A DNA stretch of 64,000 bases, from positions 1 to 64,000 of the forward strand of contig NZ_VDFU01000018.1 of the NCBI RefSeq assembly GCF_006152115.1, given 5' to 3'. How positions within the stretch are numbered: the first letter of the stretch is position 1; the number at the start of each line of letters is the position of its first letter. The notes under the pieces were generated by a model. That model was not told the DNA's origin and did no database searches. It saw only the letters and a list, made by a program, of their open reading frames with translations. This document shows positions 1 to 7,998 of the stretch, piece after piece. A program made the translations under genes and the position numbers. Source of the stretch: Rubellimicrobium rubrum. GTDB lineage: Bacteria > Pseudomonadota > Alphaproteobacteria > Rhodobacterales > Rhodobacteraceae.

Positions 1-204
1 CTCGTCACCGGGCGCACCTGGAAAGGCACGGCCTTCGGCGGCGCGCGCGGCCGCACGGATGTCCCGAAGATGGTGGACTGGTACATGGAGGGCAAGATCG
101 CCATCGACCCCATGATCACCCACACCATGCCCCTCGACCGCATCAACGACGGCTTCGATCTCATGAAACGCGGCGAAAGCATCCGCGGCGTCGTGGTGTA
201 CTAA
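1..204 (+). CDS. frmA: S-(hydroxymethyl)glutathione dehydrogenase, C-terminal fragment
   Basis: This is the last 67 codons of a class III alcohol dehydrogenase, cut by the window edge. The family oxidises the formaldehyde-glutathione adduct to S-formylglutathione in the cytoplasm. The visible part carries the typical end of the family: a WKGTAFGGARGRTDVP stretch, then DWYMEGKIAIDPMITH, then the closing LDRINDGFDLMKRGESIRGVV. The N-terminal zinc and NAD regions lie outside. Its TAA stop (202-204) overlaps by two bases the TAG stop of the convergent gene, so there is no room for a terminator between them. Confidence 0.9.
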   Translation, partial: LVTGRTWKGTAFGGARGRTDVPKMVDWYMEGKIAIDPMITHTMPLDRINDGFDLMKRGESIRGVVVY

Positions 205-1634
205 GACGCTCCCAAGGCCCGGGGCACGGCGTCCTTGAGCCGTTGTGCCTCGGCCTCGTCCCGCCCGATCGCCACGGCGGCGAAGCGGCCGTCGATCGAC
301 AGGCCTGACAGCATGAGGAGGACGACACCCGTGCCCTGCACGGGGTCGAACTGGAGCCCGGCCTCGCGCACGCGTCCGATGACCTCGGCGGGCGGGAGGC
401 CGACCCAGGCCGGGTCCATGACGTTGTCGTTCGCCACATAGGCGCGGGTTCCACCGGCATCCGCCTGCCAGACCCCGGCCTCCTCGTCGTAGCGGCCGGG
501 GACGAGGTTGCGCAGGCAGGCATAGGGGTGCGTGGTCCCGCCTTTCCGCAGGTTGATCTCCAGGGCGACCACCCGCCATTCGCCCCCACTCTCCACCGCC
601 GCGAAGTCGAGCGCGAAGCGGCCCAGCGCGCCCGCCTTGGCCAGCGCCTCGCCCACGCGCCACCCATGCTGGGCCAGTTCGGGCGCATAGGCGGGGTCGG
701 CCGGAAAGCGGCAGCCGACATAGACCTGCCCGTCCTCGCCGCCCAACTCCTGCTCGTGGGTGGCCAGGACCTCCACGACCCCGTCGGGAAGGATATCGAC
801 CTGAACGGACGGCGAGGTGAAGCGCTCGCCCGCGACCATCTCCTCCACGATGCCGCCCTTGGCCATCTCCTCCCAATAAGCCGGGCCGAAGGCTTCGAGT
901 CGTCCACGCAGGGCATCGTCGGTGGGGCTGTCCGAAAGATCCACGACACGGTTGCCGTCCCCCGCGGCGCTGTCGTCGTGCTTGATGATGACGCGCCGAA
1001 GGGCCGGGTCCTCCGCTCGCATCGACAGAATGGCGTCCAGCGTGTCCTCCACGCCCACAAGCTCCTCGCGCCCGGCAGGCAGGGGCACGCCCGCCTCGCG
1101 CATCAATCGGCGGCCCGCGCCCTTGAAGCCCAGGGGCCAGAGCCCGGGGTCCGAGCCATTCACCGGCACCCCAAGTTCAAGAGCGAGCCGCGCCTCGGCC
1201 TCCGTGACGTTCCAGGGCTCTAGGAAGGCCGGGCGGCCCCCGATCCGGTCGCGGATGGCAGCGATCACGTCCGGGCGGTCGAGCAGCTTCTCGGCCACCC
1301 CGCGCATGGAGGTGTCGCCCAGGGCGAAGCAGTGGAACCGCGCCAGGGCGTCACTCCCCGGGGGCAGAAGGGACGCGCAGTACTCCATCACCTCCTCCGA
1401 GGGCGCGAGGGTGCTGACATAGATCACCTCGCAGTTCGGCAGTCGGTGCAGCATGAAGAAGGCCGCGAGGTAACGATGCTCCAATGCGGGCAGGCGGGAC
1501 CCGTAATGAGCGAGCACCGCCTCGCCCAGCGACAGCGAGGGCAGGACCACGACCACATGCGGCCAGGTCTGGCCGGGGCGGTTCAGCGCCACGGCCCGGT
1601 TCAGCGAAGCCTGGAGCGTGTCGAATCCCTGCAA
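201..1634 (-). CDS. PGM1-like ATP-grasp peptide ligase family protein
   Basis: A protein of about 477 residues resembling peptide ligase PGM1-related proteins, a branch of the ATP-grasp superfamily that joins a carboxylate to an amine using ATP. PGM1 itself ligates a nonproteinogenic amino acid to peptides in pheganomycin synthesis. Visible ATP-grasp features are the IIKHDDSAAGDGNRVVDL nucleotide-binding stretch in the middle, an acidic patch (VQVDILPDG) and late ALEINLRKGG metal/ATP residues. The reading frame is open to a TTG at 1664. I prefer the TTG at 1634 because a GGAAGGA ribosome site lies about 8 bases upstream of it. It is convergent with frmA. No precursor-peptide gene or tailoring enzyme lies beside it, so its substrate is unknown. 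Confidence 0.7.
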   Translation of the reverse strand: MQGFDTLQASLNRAVALNRPGQTWPHVVVVLPSLSLGEAVLAHYGSRLPALEHRYLAAFFMLHRLPNCEVIYVSTLAPSEEVMEYCASLLPPGSDALARFHCFALGDTSMRGVAEKLLDRPDVIAAIRDRIGGRPAFLEPWNVTEAEARLALELGVPVNGSDPGLWPLGFKGAGRRLMREAGVPLPAGREELVGVEDTLDAILSMRAEDPALRRVIIKHDDSAAGDGNRVVDLSDSPTDDALRGRLEAFGPAYWEEMAKGGIVEEMVAGERFTSPSVQVDILPDGVVEVLATHEQELGGEDGQVYVGCRFPADPAYAPELAQHGWRVGEALAKAGALGRFALDFAAVESGGEWRVVALEINLRKGGTTHPYACLRNLVPGRYDEEAGVWQADAGGTRAYVANDNVMDPAWVGLPPAEVIGRVREAGLQFDPVQGTGVVLLMLSGLSIDGRFAAVAIGRDEAEAQRLKDAVPRALGAS

Positions 1635-1756
1635 CGAAGCGATCCTTCCGGTGTTTCCTTGCAAGGCTAGCGTGGGTCGTCCCTCTGGCGAGGGCCCTCG
1701 CCCTTTCCCCTGCCACCCGCCTGGGGCAGTGTCGCGCCCAACTCCAGGAGGCTCCC

Positions 1757-2515
1757 ATGCCCGACCACGACCGCCCGCTTCTTGCCGTGCTCATCGATGC
1801 GGACAACACCTCGCCCCGCTACGCCGGCTCCATCTTCGAGGAGATTGCCGCCATTGGCGAGGCCAGCGTCCGCCGCTGCTACGGCGACTTCTCCTCCCAG
1901 CAGATGGCGGGCTGGAACAAGGTCCAGGCCGAGCACGGGCTCGTGCCGCTGCATTCGCCCGCCTACACGGTGGGCAAGAACTCCTCGGACATCTCGCTCG
2001 TCATCGATGCCATGGACCTGATGCATACGGGCCGCTTCGACGCCTTCGTGCTGGTGTCCTCGGACAGCGACTTCACGCGCCTCGCGTCCCGCATCCGCGA
2101 ACAGGGGCTCGATGTCTATGGCATCGGCCAGCAAAAGACGCCCGAAGCGTTCCGGCGCGTCTGCAAACGCTTCATCTTCATCGAAAACCTGGGCGGCACG
2201 GCGCCCGCGCCCAAGCCCACGCCCCCCGGCGAGAAGCCCGCACCCGCCGAGGCGCCGCCCCCGGCTTCGCCCAGCCGGCCCAAGGCTCCGCTCACGGAGG
2301 CACGCGACATCATCCTGCGGGCCATGGATGCCATCGACCAGGAGGAGGAATGGTACGCCCTGGGCCCACTGGGCCAGTACATCACTGCAGCCAACCCCGA
2401 CTTCGACACCCGGACCTACGGGCGCAAGAAGCTGTCGGACCTCGTGCAGGACCTCAAGATCTTCGAAACCAAGCGCGGCGCGGCGAACCAGTTGCTGATC
2501 CGGCGGCTCGACTGA
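1757..2515 (+). CDS. NYN domain / LOTUS (OST-HTH) domain protein
   Basis: A 252-residue cytoplasmic protein of the LabA/DUF88 group. The N-terminal 150 residues form a NYN (PIN-like) nuclease fold. LIDADN near residue 13 and SSDSDF near residue 105 supply the acidic residues expected for metal binding. A proline/alanine-rich linker (about 153-180) leads to a C-terminal OST-HTH/LOTUS-type RNA-binding domain. The family is thought to process or bind RNA, but the target is not known. The start is set by an AGGAG at 1746-1750. The same frame is open upstream to 1484, which would run antisense through the preceding gene and is unlikely. Confidence 0.85.
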   Translation: MPDHDRPLLAVLIDADNTSPRYAGSIFEEIAAIGEASVRRCYGDFSSQQMAGWNKVQAEHGLVPLHSPAYTVGKNSSDISLVIDAMDLMHTGRFDAFVLVSSDSDFTRLASRIREQGLDVYGIGQQKTPEAFRRVCKRFIFIENLGGTAPAPKPTPPGEKPAPAEAPPPASPSRPKAPLTEARDIILRAMDAIDQEEEWYALGPLGQYITAANPDFDTRTYGRKKLSDLVQDLKIFETKRGAANQLLIRRLD

Positions 2516-2546
2516 GTATTGCCAAGGAACCGGGCCTTGCCAGATA

Positions 2547-2561
2547 TTAGAACCGTTCTAA
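2547..2561. promoter_or_regulatory. Putative Irr-binding iron control element (ICE box)
   Basis: TTAGAACCGTTCTAA is a perfect inverted repeat (TTAGAA, 3-base centre, TTCTAA) flanked by further A/T. It matches the palindrome I recall for Irr boxes of alphaproteobacteria. It ends 10 bases before the mbfA start codon, where a bound repressor would block initiation. The downstream gene is a known Irr target in rhizobia and Rhodobacter, which supports the call. Confidence 0.75.
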
Positions 2562-2571
2562 AAATCTGGCC

Positions 2572-3549
2572 ATGCTGAGCCGATTCTCATCCCGCCGCCA
2601 CTTCGACGACCTCTCCGAACAGGAGATCCTTGCCCTCGCCATCTCCAACGAGGAGGACGACGGCCGCATCTACCGCACCTTCGCGGAGAGGCTGCGGGCC
2701 GACTTTCCCGCGTCGGCCGCTGTCTTCGAAGGCATGGCCGCCGAGGAGGACGGCCACCGACACCGCCTGATCGAACTCCATCGCGCCCGCTTCGGCGAGG
2801 TGATCCCGCTCCTGCGGCGCGAGCACGTGGCCGGAAGCTACGCCCGCAGCCCCGTCTGGCTCGATCCCGACCTCGGGCTCGACCGCATCCGGGCGATCGC
2901 GCACCAGATGGAGGAGGCCGCGGGCAGCTTCTATGCCGCCGCCGCGAAGCGGGCCACCGACGCGCGGACCCGTGACCTCCTCGGGGCGCTCGCCGCCGCC
3001 GAGGCGGGCCATGTCCAGCGGGCCGACGCCCTGGCCGAGGAGCACCTGACCGCGCAGGCCCGCGAATCCGAGGACCAGAGCGCGCACCGGCAGTTCGTGC
3101 TGACCTGGGTGCAGCCGGGCCTTGCGGGGCTGATGGACGGCTCGGTTTCCACTCTCGCGCCGATCTTTGCCACGGCCTTCGCGACCCGCGACCCTTGGAC
3201 GACCTTCCTCGTGGGGGCGGCGGCCTCGATCGGCGCGGGCATCTCCATGGGCTTCACCGAGGTCGCCTCGGACGACGGCGTGATCTCGGGCCGGGGCTCG
3301 GCGTGGAAGCGGGGGGTGTCCACCGGGGTGATGACCACCCTGGGCGGGATGGGCCATGCGCTGCCCTACCTCATCCCGGACTTCTGGACGGCCACCACGG
3401 TCGCTATCCTCGTGGTGTTCGTGGAGCTTTGGGCCATCGTCTGGATCCAGAACCGCTACATGCAGACGCCGTTCCTGCGCGCGGCGTTCCAGGTGGTGCT
3501 GGGGGGCGCGCTCGTCTTCGCGGCGGGCGTGCTGATCGGGGGCGGATGA
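2572..3549 (+). CDS. mbfA: Membrane-bound ferritin / VIT1-family iron exporter (MbfA-like)
   Basis: A 325-residue protein fusing an N-terminal ferritin-like di-iron domain (about 10-165) to a C-terminal VIT1/CCC1-type membrane domain (about 180-325). The helices carry EExxGHRH and AEAGHVQ motifs and a SNEEDDG stretch, which supply the Glu/His iron ligands. The membrane part has the GLMDGS entry motif and several hydrophobic segments. MbfA proteins export ferrous iron and protect against iron and peroxide stress. An ICE palindrome lies directly before the start, and no clear Shine-Dalgarno sequence is visible between the two. That suggests a very short or absent leader. It is followed by a gene overlapping its stop. 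Confidence 0.9.
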   Translation: MLSRFSSRRHFDDLSEQEILALAISNEEDDGRIYRTFAERLRADFPASAAVFEGMAAEEDGHRHRLIELHRARFGEVIPLLRREHVAGSYARSPVWLDPDLGLDRIRAIAHQMEEAAGSFYAAAAKRATDARTRDLLGALAAAEAGHVQRADALAEEHLTAQARESEDQSAHRQFVLTWVQPGLAGLMDGSVSTLAPIFATAFATRDPWTTFLVGAAASIGAGISMGFTEVASDDGVISGRGSAWKRGVSTGVMTTLGGMGHALPYLIPDFWTATTVAILVVFVELWAIVWIQNRYMQTPFLRAAFQVVLGGALVFAAGVLIGGG

Positions 3550-3992
3550 TGGCGACGCTTTTCGTGGATGCCGACGCCTGCCCGGTCAAGGCCGAGGCCC
3601 TGCGCGTCGGCCTGCGCCATGGGGCCAAGGTCGTCATGGTCTCGAATGGCGGCATCCGGCCCTCGGCCTATCCGGGGGCCGAGGTCGTCGTGGTGTCCGC
3701 GGGCGCGGACGTGGCCGACATGTGGATCGCTGGCCGCGTGCAGCCCGGCGACGTGGCCATCACCACGGACCTGCCGCTGGCCGCCCGCGTGATCGAGGCC
3801 GGGGGGCAGGTCGTGAAGCCGAATGGCGAGGCGCTGACCACGCGCAACATCGGCCCGGCGCTTGCGGCACGCGACCTCGCCGCGGACCTGCGGGCAGCGG
3901 ACCCGTTCCGGCAGGGCGGCGGGCGGGCCTTCTCCAACGCGGACCGGAGCCGCTTCCTTGATGCGCTGGACCGCGCGTTGCGGGCACGCTGA
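3546..3992 (+). CDS. YaiI/YqxD (DUF188) family protein
   Basis: A 148-residue protein of the UPF0178/DUF188 family, recognised by the opening LFVDADACPVKAEA, the central VVVSAGADVADMWI and the TTDLPLAARVIEAGG stretch. The fold is PIN-like. The biological role of the family is not established. The start ATG overlaps the stop of mbfA (ATGATGA), implying translational coupling. A second ATG three bases on (3549) is equally possible. Being coupled to an iron-exporter gene may only reflect a shared transcript. Confidence 0.9.
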   Translation: MMATLFVDADACPVKAEALRVGLRHGAKVVMVSNGGIRPSAYPGAEVVVVSAGADVADMWIAGRVQPGDVAITTDLPLAARVIEAGGQVVKPNGEALTTRNIGPALAARDLAADLRAADPFRQGGGRAFSNADRSRFLDALDRALRAR

Positions 3993-4076
3993 CGCCGGGG
4001 CAGGGGGCGCAACGGCACCCCGGCGCGTCGGTCGCGGACCAGACGCCGGGGCCCCGGGGCAGCCAGCCTGCCGCGC

Positions 4077-5051
4077 ATGTCGGACTCGCGCACCGCCCTT
4101 CGGGGCATCTCGCTCGCCCTTGGGGGCAGCCTCGTCCTGTCGGTCAATGACATGGCGATCAAGGCGCTGTCGGGGGGCTACCCGCTCCATCAGGTGGTGC
4201 TGACCCGCGCGCTCATCGGGATGGTCGTGGTGCTGATCCTTGCCGCCGTGGCGCATGGGCCGGGCGCGCTCTGGGCCGGGGTCCGCACGCGCCATCCGGG
4301 CTGGCACCTCGCCCGCGTGTCCTGCGTGCTGCTCAGCAACCTGACCTACTTCGTAGGCCTCGCGTCGCTGCCGCTGGCGGACGGGGTGGCGATCTTCTTC
4401 GTGGCGCCGCTGCTCCTCACGGCGCTGTCCGTTCCCCTCCTGGGCGAACGGGTGGGCCCGCGACGCTGGGCCGCGGTGGGGGTGGGGCTCCTGGGCGTCG
4501 TGGTCATGGTGCGCCCCGGCGCAGGGGCGATCCAGCCTGCGGCGCTTCTTGTCCTCGCCTCGGCGCTGGCCTACGCCGGCACGCAGATCTTGACCCGCCG
4601 CATGGCCCCGACCGAAGGCGCGCTGGGCATGAGCTTCTGGACGCAGGCGGGCTTCATCGCCGTCTCCTGCCTCATGGGCCTGACGGTGGGCGATGGCCGC
4701 TTCGGCGGCTCCGACAACGCGTCGCTGGCCTTCCTCCTGCGGGCCTGGACTTGGCCCGAGGTCCCGGACTGGCCCTTCTTCCTGGCCACCGGGGTCGCGG
4801 TGTCCCTGGGCGGGCTGATGATCTCGCAGGCTTACCGCACCTGCGAGGCGGCGCTGGTCGCGCCCTTCGAATACTCGGCCATGCCCATGGCGGTCGTCTG
4901 GGGCGTGCTGGTCTTCGGGACATGGCCCGACGCCGTGGCCTGGACGGGGATTGCGCTCATCCTCGGGGCGGGGCTCTATGTGCTCTGGCGCGAGACGCGG
5001 ACCGGCCGCGTCGCGCCCATCGAGCGGGGGGCAGCGCATGGCGAGGCTTGA
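4077..5051 (+). CDS. EamA/DMT-superfamily transporter
   Basis: A 324-residue inner-membrane protein with about ten hydrophobic segments arranged as two EamA repeats. The first repeat opens with SLVLSVNDMAIKALSGGYPLHQ, and an FVAPLLLTALSVPLLGERVG stretch closes it. The second ends with FEYSAMPMAVVWGVLVFG and a cytoplasmic basic tail. DMT proteins usually export metabolites or amino-acid derivatives, but the substrate cannot be read from sequence. It heads an overlapping operon with a HAD phosphatase and an ornithine-cyclodeaminase-family gene. The 85-base gap after the YaiI gene could hold a promoter, though none is obvious. Confidence 0.85.
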   Translation: MSDSRTALRGISLALGGSLVLSVNDMAIKALSGGYPLHQVVLTRALIGMVVVLILAAVAHGPGALWAGVRTRHPGWHLARVSCVLLSNLTYFVGLASLPLADGVAIFFVAPLLLTALSVPLLGERVGPRRWAAVGVGLLGVVVMVRPGAGAIQPAALLVLASALAYAGTQILTRRMAPTEGALGMSFWTQAGFIAVSCLMGLTVGDGRFGGSDNASLAFLLRAWTWPEVPDWPFFLATGVAVSLGGLMISQAYRTCEAALVAPFEYSAMPMAVVWGVLVFGTWPDAVAWTGIALILGAGLYVLWRETRTGRVAPIERGAAHGEA

Positions 5052-5661
5052 GGCCGTCGTCTTCGACATCGGAAACGTGCTGATCGAATGGAACCCCGAG
5101 CGGTTCTACGACCGCGTGGTGGGCGAGCCGCGCCGCCGCGCCTTCTTCAAGGCCGTGGCGATCCACGCCATGAACGAACGCGTGGACCTGGGCGCGGTCT
5201 GGGAGGACGAGGTTTCGGCGCTCGCCCGCGAACATCCCGACTGGGCCGAGGAGATCAACCACTGGCACGGCCGCTGGATCGAGATGGCAAGCCCCGAGAT
5301 CCCGCGCTCCGTCCGCCTGCTGCGCGCACTGCGGGCCAAGGGCGTGCCGGTCTTCGCACTCAGCAACTTCGGACGCGAAACCTTTGCCGAAGCGCTGCGG
5401 CACTATCCGTTCCTCTCGGAGTTCGACCGGGCCTTCGTCTCGGGCCACCTCCGGCAGGCCAAGCCCGAGCCCGCCATCTACGAGACCCTGGAGCGGGAAA
5501 GCGGGGTCGCCCCCGGCGCGCTGCTGTTCACCGACGACCGCCCCGAGAACATCGAGGCCGCCGCCGCGCGGGGCTGGCACACGCACCTTTTCGAGGGGCC
5601 GGACGCCTTTGCCGACCGCCTCGTGGCCGAGGGGCTGCTGACCGCCGGAGAGGCCGCATGA
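5038..5661 (+). CDS. HAD-IA family hydrolase (YihX-like)
   Basis: A 207-residue haloacid-dehalogenase-type phosphatase. Motif I is VFDIGNVLIEW with the nucleophilic Asp. The second Asp of the usual DxD is Gly, as in YihX-type glucose-1-phosphate phosphatases. Motif II is ALSNFG, motif III the Lys in RQAKPEPAIY, and motif IV FTDDRPEN. Length and cap region fit subfamily IA. The ATG at 5038 overlaps the end of the transporter gene by 14 bases, and its own stop overlaps the next start (ATGA). The substrate is not predictable. Confidence 0.85.
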   Translation: MARLEAVVFDIGNVLIEWNPERFYDRVVGEPRRRAFFKAVAIHAMNERVDLGAVWEDEVSALAREHPDWAEEINHWHGRWIEMASPEIPRSVRLLRALRAKGVPVFALSNFGRETFAEALRHYPFLSEFDRAFVSGHLRQAKPEPAIYETLERESGVAPGALLFTDDRPENIEAAAARGWHTHLFEGPDAFADRLVAEGLLTAGEAA

Positions 5662-6575
5662 GCTTTGACACCGTCACCTTTGAGGAGGGTGAGGCCGCGC
5701 TCGACTGGCTGTCCGTCGCCCGCGCCATCGAGGAGGGGCACCGGCGGGGCCGCCCGCTTCTGGAGGACGTGATCCTGCGGCGCGGGGGCGACACGCTGCT
5801 CAACCGCTCGGCCTGGATCGACGGGCTCGGGATCGCGGTCAAGGCGGCCACGGTGTTCCCAAGCAACGCCGCGCAAGGCAAGCCGACCATCGGCGGCGCG
5901 GTGAACCTCATGTCCGACGAGGCCGGCACCCTTGAGGCTGTCATCGACTTCGCCCTCGTGACCAAGTGGAAGACGGCGGGCGACTCGCTCCTCGGTGCGC
6001 TCAGGCTCGCCCGGCCAGAGTCGCGCAAAATCCTGATCGTGGGCGCGGGGACGGTCGCGGGCACGCTGATCGACGCCTACCGCGCGGGCTTTCCCGACGC
6101 GCGCTTCACCGTCTGGAACCGCAGCCCCGCCGGAGCCGAGCGGCTGGCCGCCGCGCATCCCGGCCTGGAAGTCGCGACGGACCTCGAGGCAGCCATGCGC
6201 GGGGCCGACATTGTCACGAGCGCCACCATGTCCACCGAGCCGCTGATCCGAGGCGATTGGCTGCAACCGGGCCAGCACCTCGACCTGATCGGCGCCTACC
6301 GCCCCGACATGCGCGAGGCCGACGACCGGGCGCTGGCCCGCGCCCGGCTGTTCTGCGACTCGCGCAAGACGGCCGGAGAAACGGGGGAGTTCCACATCCC
6401 CATCACCTCGGGTGCCATCGCCCCAGACGCGGTCGTCGCGGACTTCTACGAGATGGACGCGATGCGGCGCGGCTCGGACAATGAGATCACGCTGTTCAAG
6501 AACGGCGGCGGGGCCCATCTCGACCTGATGGTGAGCCGCCATATCCTGACCGCCTGGAGAGCGGCGCGGGCCTGA
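5658..6575 (+). CDS. Ornithine cyclodeaminase / mu-crystallin family protein
   Basis: A 305-residue NAD(P)-dependent enzyme of the ornithine cyclodeaminase/mu-crystallin family. The N-terminal half contains LNRSAWIDGLGIAVKAATVFP and GKPTIGGAVNLMSDEAGTLEA. The Rossmann segment is KILIVGAGTVAGTLIDAY near residue 125, followed by the TSATMSTEPLI stretch typical of the family. Members act as cyclodeaminases, imine reductases or amino-acid dehydrogenases, and the exact reaction cannot be fixed here. It is the last gene of the DMT/HAD/OCD operon and shares an ATGA overlap with the HAD gene. It converges on the following MFS gene with one base between the stops. Confidence 0.85.
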   Translation: MSFDTVTFEEGEAALDWLSVARAIEEGHRRGRPLLEDVILRRGGDTLLNRSAWIDGLGIAVKAATVFPSNAAQGKPTIGGAVNLMSDEAGTLEAVIDFALVTKWKTAGDSLLGALRLARPESRKILIVGAGTVAGTLIDAYRAGFPDARFTVWNRSPAGAERLAAAHPGLEVATDLEAAMRGADIVTSATMSTEPLIRGDWLQPGQHLDLIGAYRPDMREADDRALARARLFCDSRKTAGETGEFHIPITSGAIAPDAVVADFYEMDAMRRGSDNEITLFKNGGGAHLDLMVSRHILTAWRAARA

Positions 6576-6576
6576 T

Positions 6577-7824
6577 CTATTCCGCCGGGACCGCCGCCGC
6601 TGGGCGCGCGATCTCGCGGATCGGCAGGTGGACGATGGCGCTGAAGGCTCCCACTGCGACCCCGATCCACCACACGGCGTCGTAGCTGCCAAAGGCGTCA
6701 TAGAGCCGCCCGCCCAGCCAGACGCCCACGAAGGCGCCGATCTGGTGGCTCAGAAACACGATGCCATACAGCGTGCCCATGTAGCGCAGGCCATAAAGAT
6801 GCGCGACGAGGCCTGAGGTCAGCGGCACGGTGGCGAGCCACAGGCTCCCCATCACCGCCGAGAAGACCAGGACGGTCGTGGGCGTCATCGGCGTCAGGAT
6901 GAACCAGGCCGCCGCGATGGTCCGCCCGGTGTAGACCCCGGCCAGCAGGTATTTCTTGGTGTAGCGCTTGCCCGCCCAGCCCGCCGCGAGCGTTCCGGCG
7001 ATGTTCCCCAGCCCGATGATCGAGATCGCGACCGCGCCCAGCGCGCTCGTCGTCGTGATCCCGAGGGAGTGCAGCACGCCGCCGGGCATGATCGGTCCGC
7101 ACATCTCGGTCACGAAGGCCGGGAAATGCGCGGTGACGAAGGCGAGCTGGTAGCCGCAGGAAAAGAAGCCCAGGAAGATCAGCCCGAAGCTCGGGTCCCG
7201 CAGCGCCCCTGCGACGACCTTGCCCATGCTCTCCTGCAGCTCGGCCTTGGAGGCAGGCGCGGGCGAGCGCATCCAGGGGAGGACCAGCAGCACCGCCAGG
7301 ATCAGCCCGGCAAAGGTCAGGAACACGCCTTGCCAAGGCATCAGCGCCAGCAGCCCCTCGGCCACCGGCGGCCCGATCACCTGACCGGCGGATCCGGCCG
7401 CGGTGACGATGGCCAGCGACATGGAGCGGTTCTCGGCCGAGGAGGCCCGCCCTACAACGGCCAGCACCACGCCAAAGCCCGTCCCGGCGATGCCCAAACC
7501 CACCAGCACCTCGTAAAGCTGATGCTGGATCGGCAGCGTCGCCCCGGCCGACAGCACAAGGCCCGCCGCATAGGCCAGCGCGCCCAGCACGATCGCCCGG
7601 CGGTCGCCGATCTTTTCGGCCAGCGCCCCGAAAAGGGGGGCGCCGAACCCCCAGGCGAGATTCTGGATCGCGATGGCGAGGCTGAACTCGGCCCGGGGCC
7701 AGCCGAACTCCGTCGCGATGGGAAGCTGGAACACCCCGAAGGAGGCGCGGATGGCGAAGCCCATCAGCACCACGAGGCAACCGGACAGGAGGACGGGGGT
7801 GAGGAGAGCCGAACGCTGGGTCAT
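6577..7824 (-). CDS. MFS transporter (OFA/MCT-like)
   Basis: A 415-residue major facilitator protein with twelve predicted membrane helices. The cytoplasmic loop motif FGALAEKIGDRRAIVLG after helix 2 and AGWAGKRYTKKYLLAG after helix 8 are typical A-motifs. The arrangement recalls the oxalate/formate and monocarboxylate group, which move organic anions. The start is the ATG (MTQRSALLTPVLL) at 7824. The frame stays open much further upstream but would run antisense through dgoK. It is divergent from the galactoside operon across 174 bases. A role in uptake of that pathway's substrates is possible but not shown. Confidence 0.8.
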   Translation of the reverse strand: MTQRSALLTPVLLSGCLVVLMGFAIRASFGVFQLPIATEFGWPRAEFSLAIAIQNLAWGFGAPLFGALAEKIGDRRAIVLGALAYAAGLVLSAGATLPIQHQLYEVLVGLGIAGTGFGVVLAVVGRASSAENRSMSLAIVTAAGSAGQVIGPPVAEGLLALMPWQGVFLTFAGLILAVLLVLPWMRSPAPASKAELQESMGKVVAGALRDPSFGLIFLGFFSCGYQLAFVTAHFPAFVTEMCGPIMPGGVLHSLGITTTSALGAVAISIIGLGNIAGTLAAGWAGKRYTKKYLLAGVYTGRTIAAAWFILTPMTPTTVLVFSAVMGSLWLATVPLTSGLVAHLYGLRYMGTLYGIVFLSHQIGAFVGVWLGGRLYDAFGSYDAVWWIGVAVGAFSAIVHLPIREIARPAAAVPAE

Positions 7825-7998
7825 CCCGCTTCCCTGCGACCGCCGCCCGGTCCTGTCAACCGGCGTCCTTGTGGACGCGTCCATCACGGGTCGCGATGGC
7901 CGGGGGCCTTGCCTTTCCGGGCTGGCCGCCCAAAGTTGCCCCGGACCGGGGACGGGCCTTGCCCCTCCGACCGGGGCCAAAGGAAGGGCAGGCGCAGG

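Noticed and set aside
2526-2557. GGAAC ... CGTT upstream of mbfA as an EcfG promoter
   Set aside because: The spacing is 23 bases instead of 16-17, and the CGTT is part of the iron palindrome.
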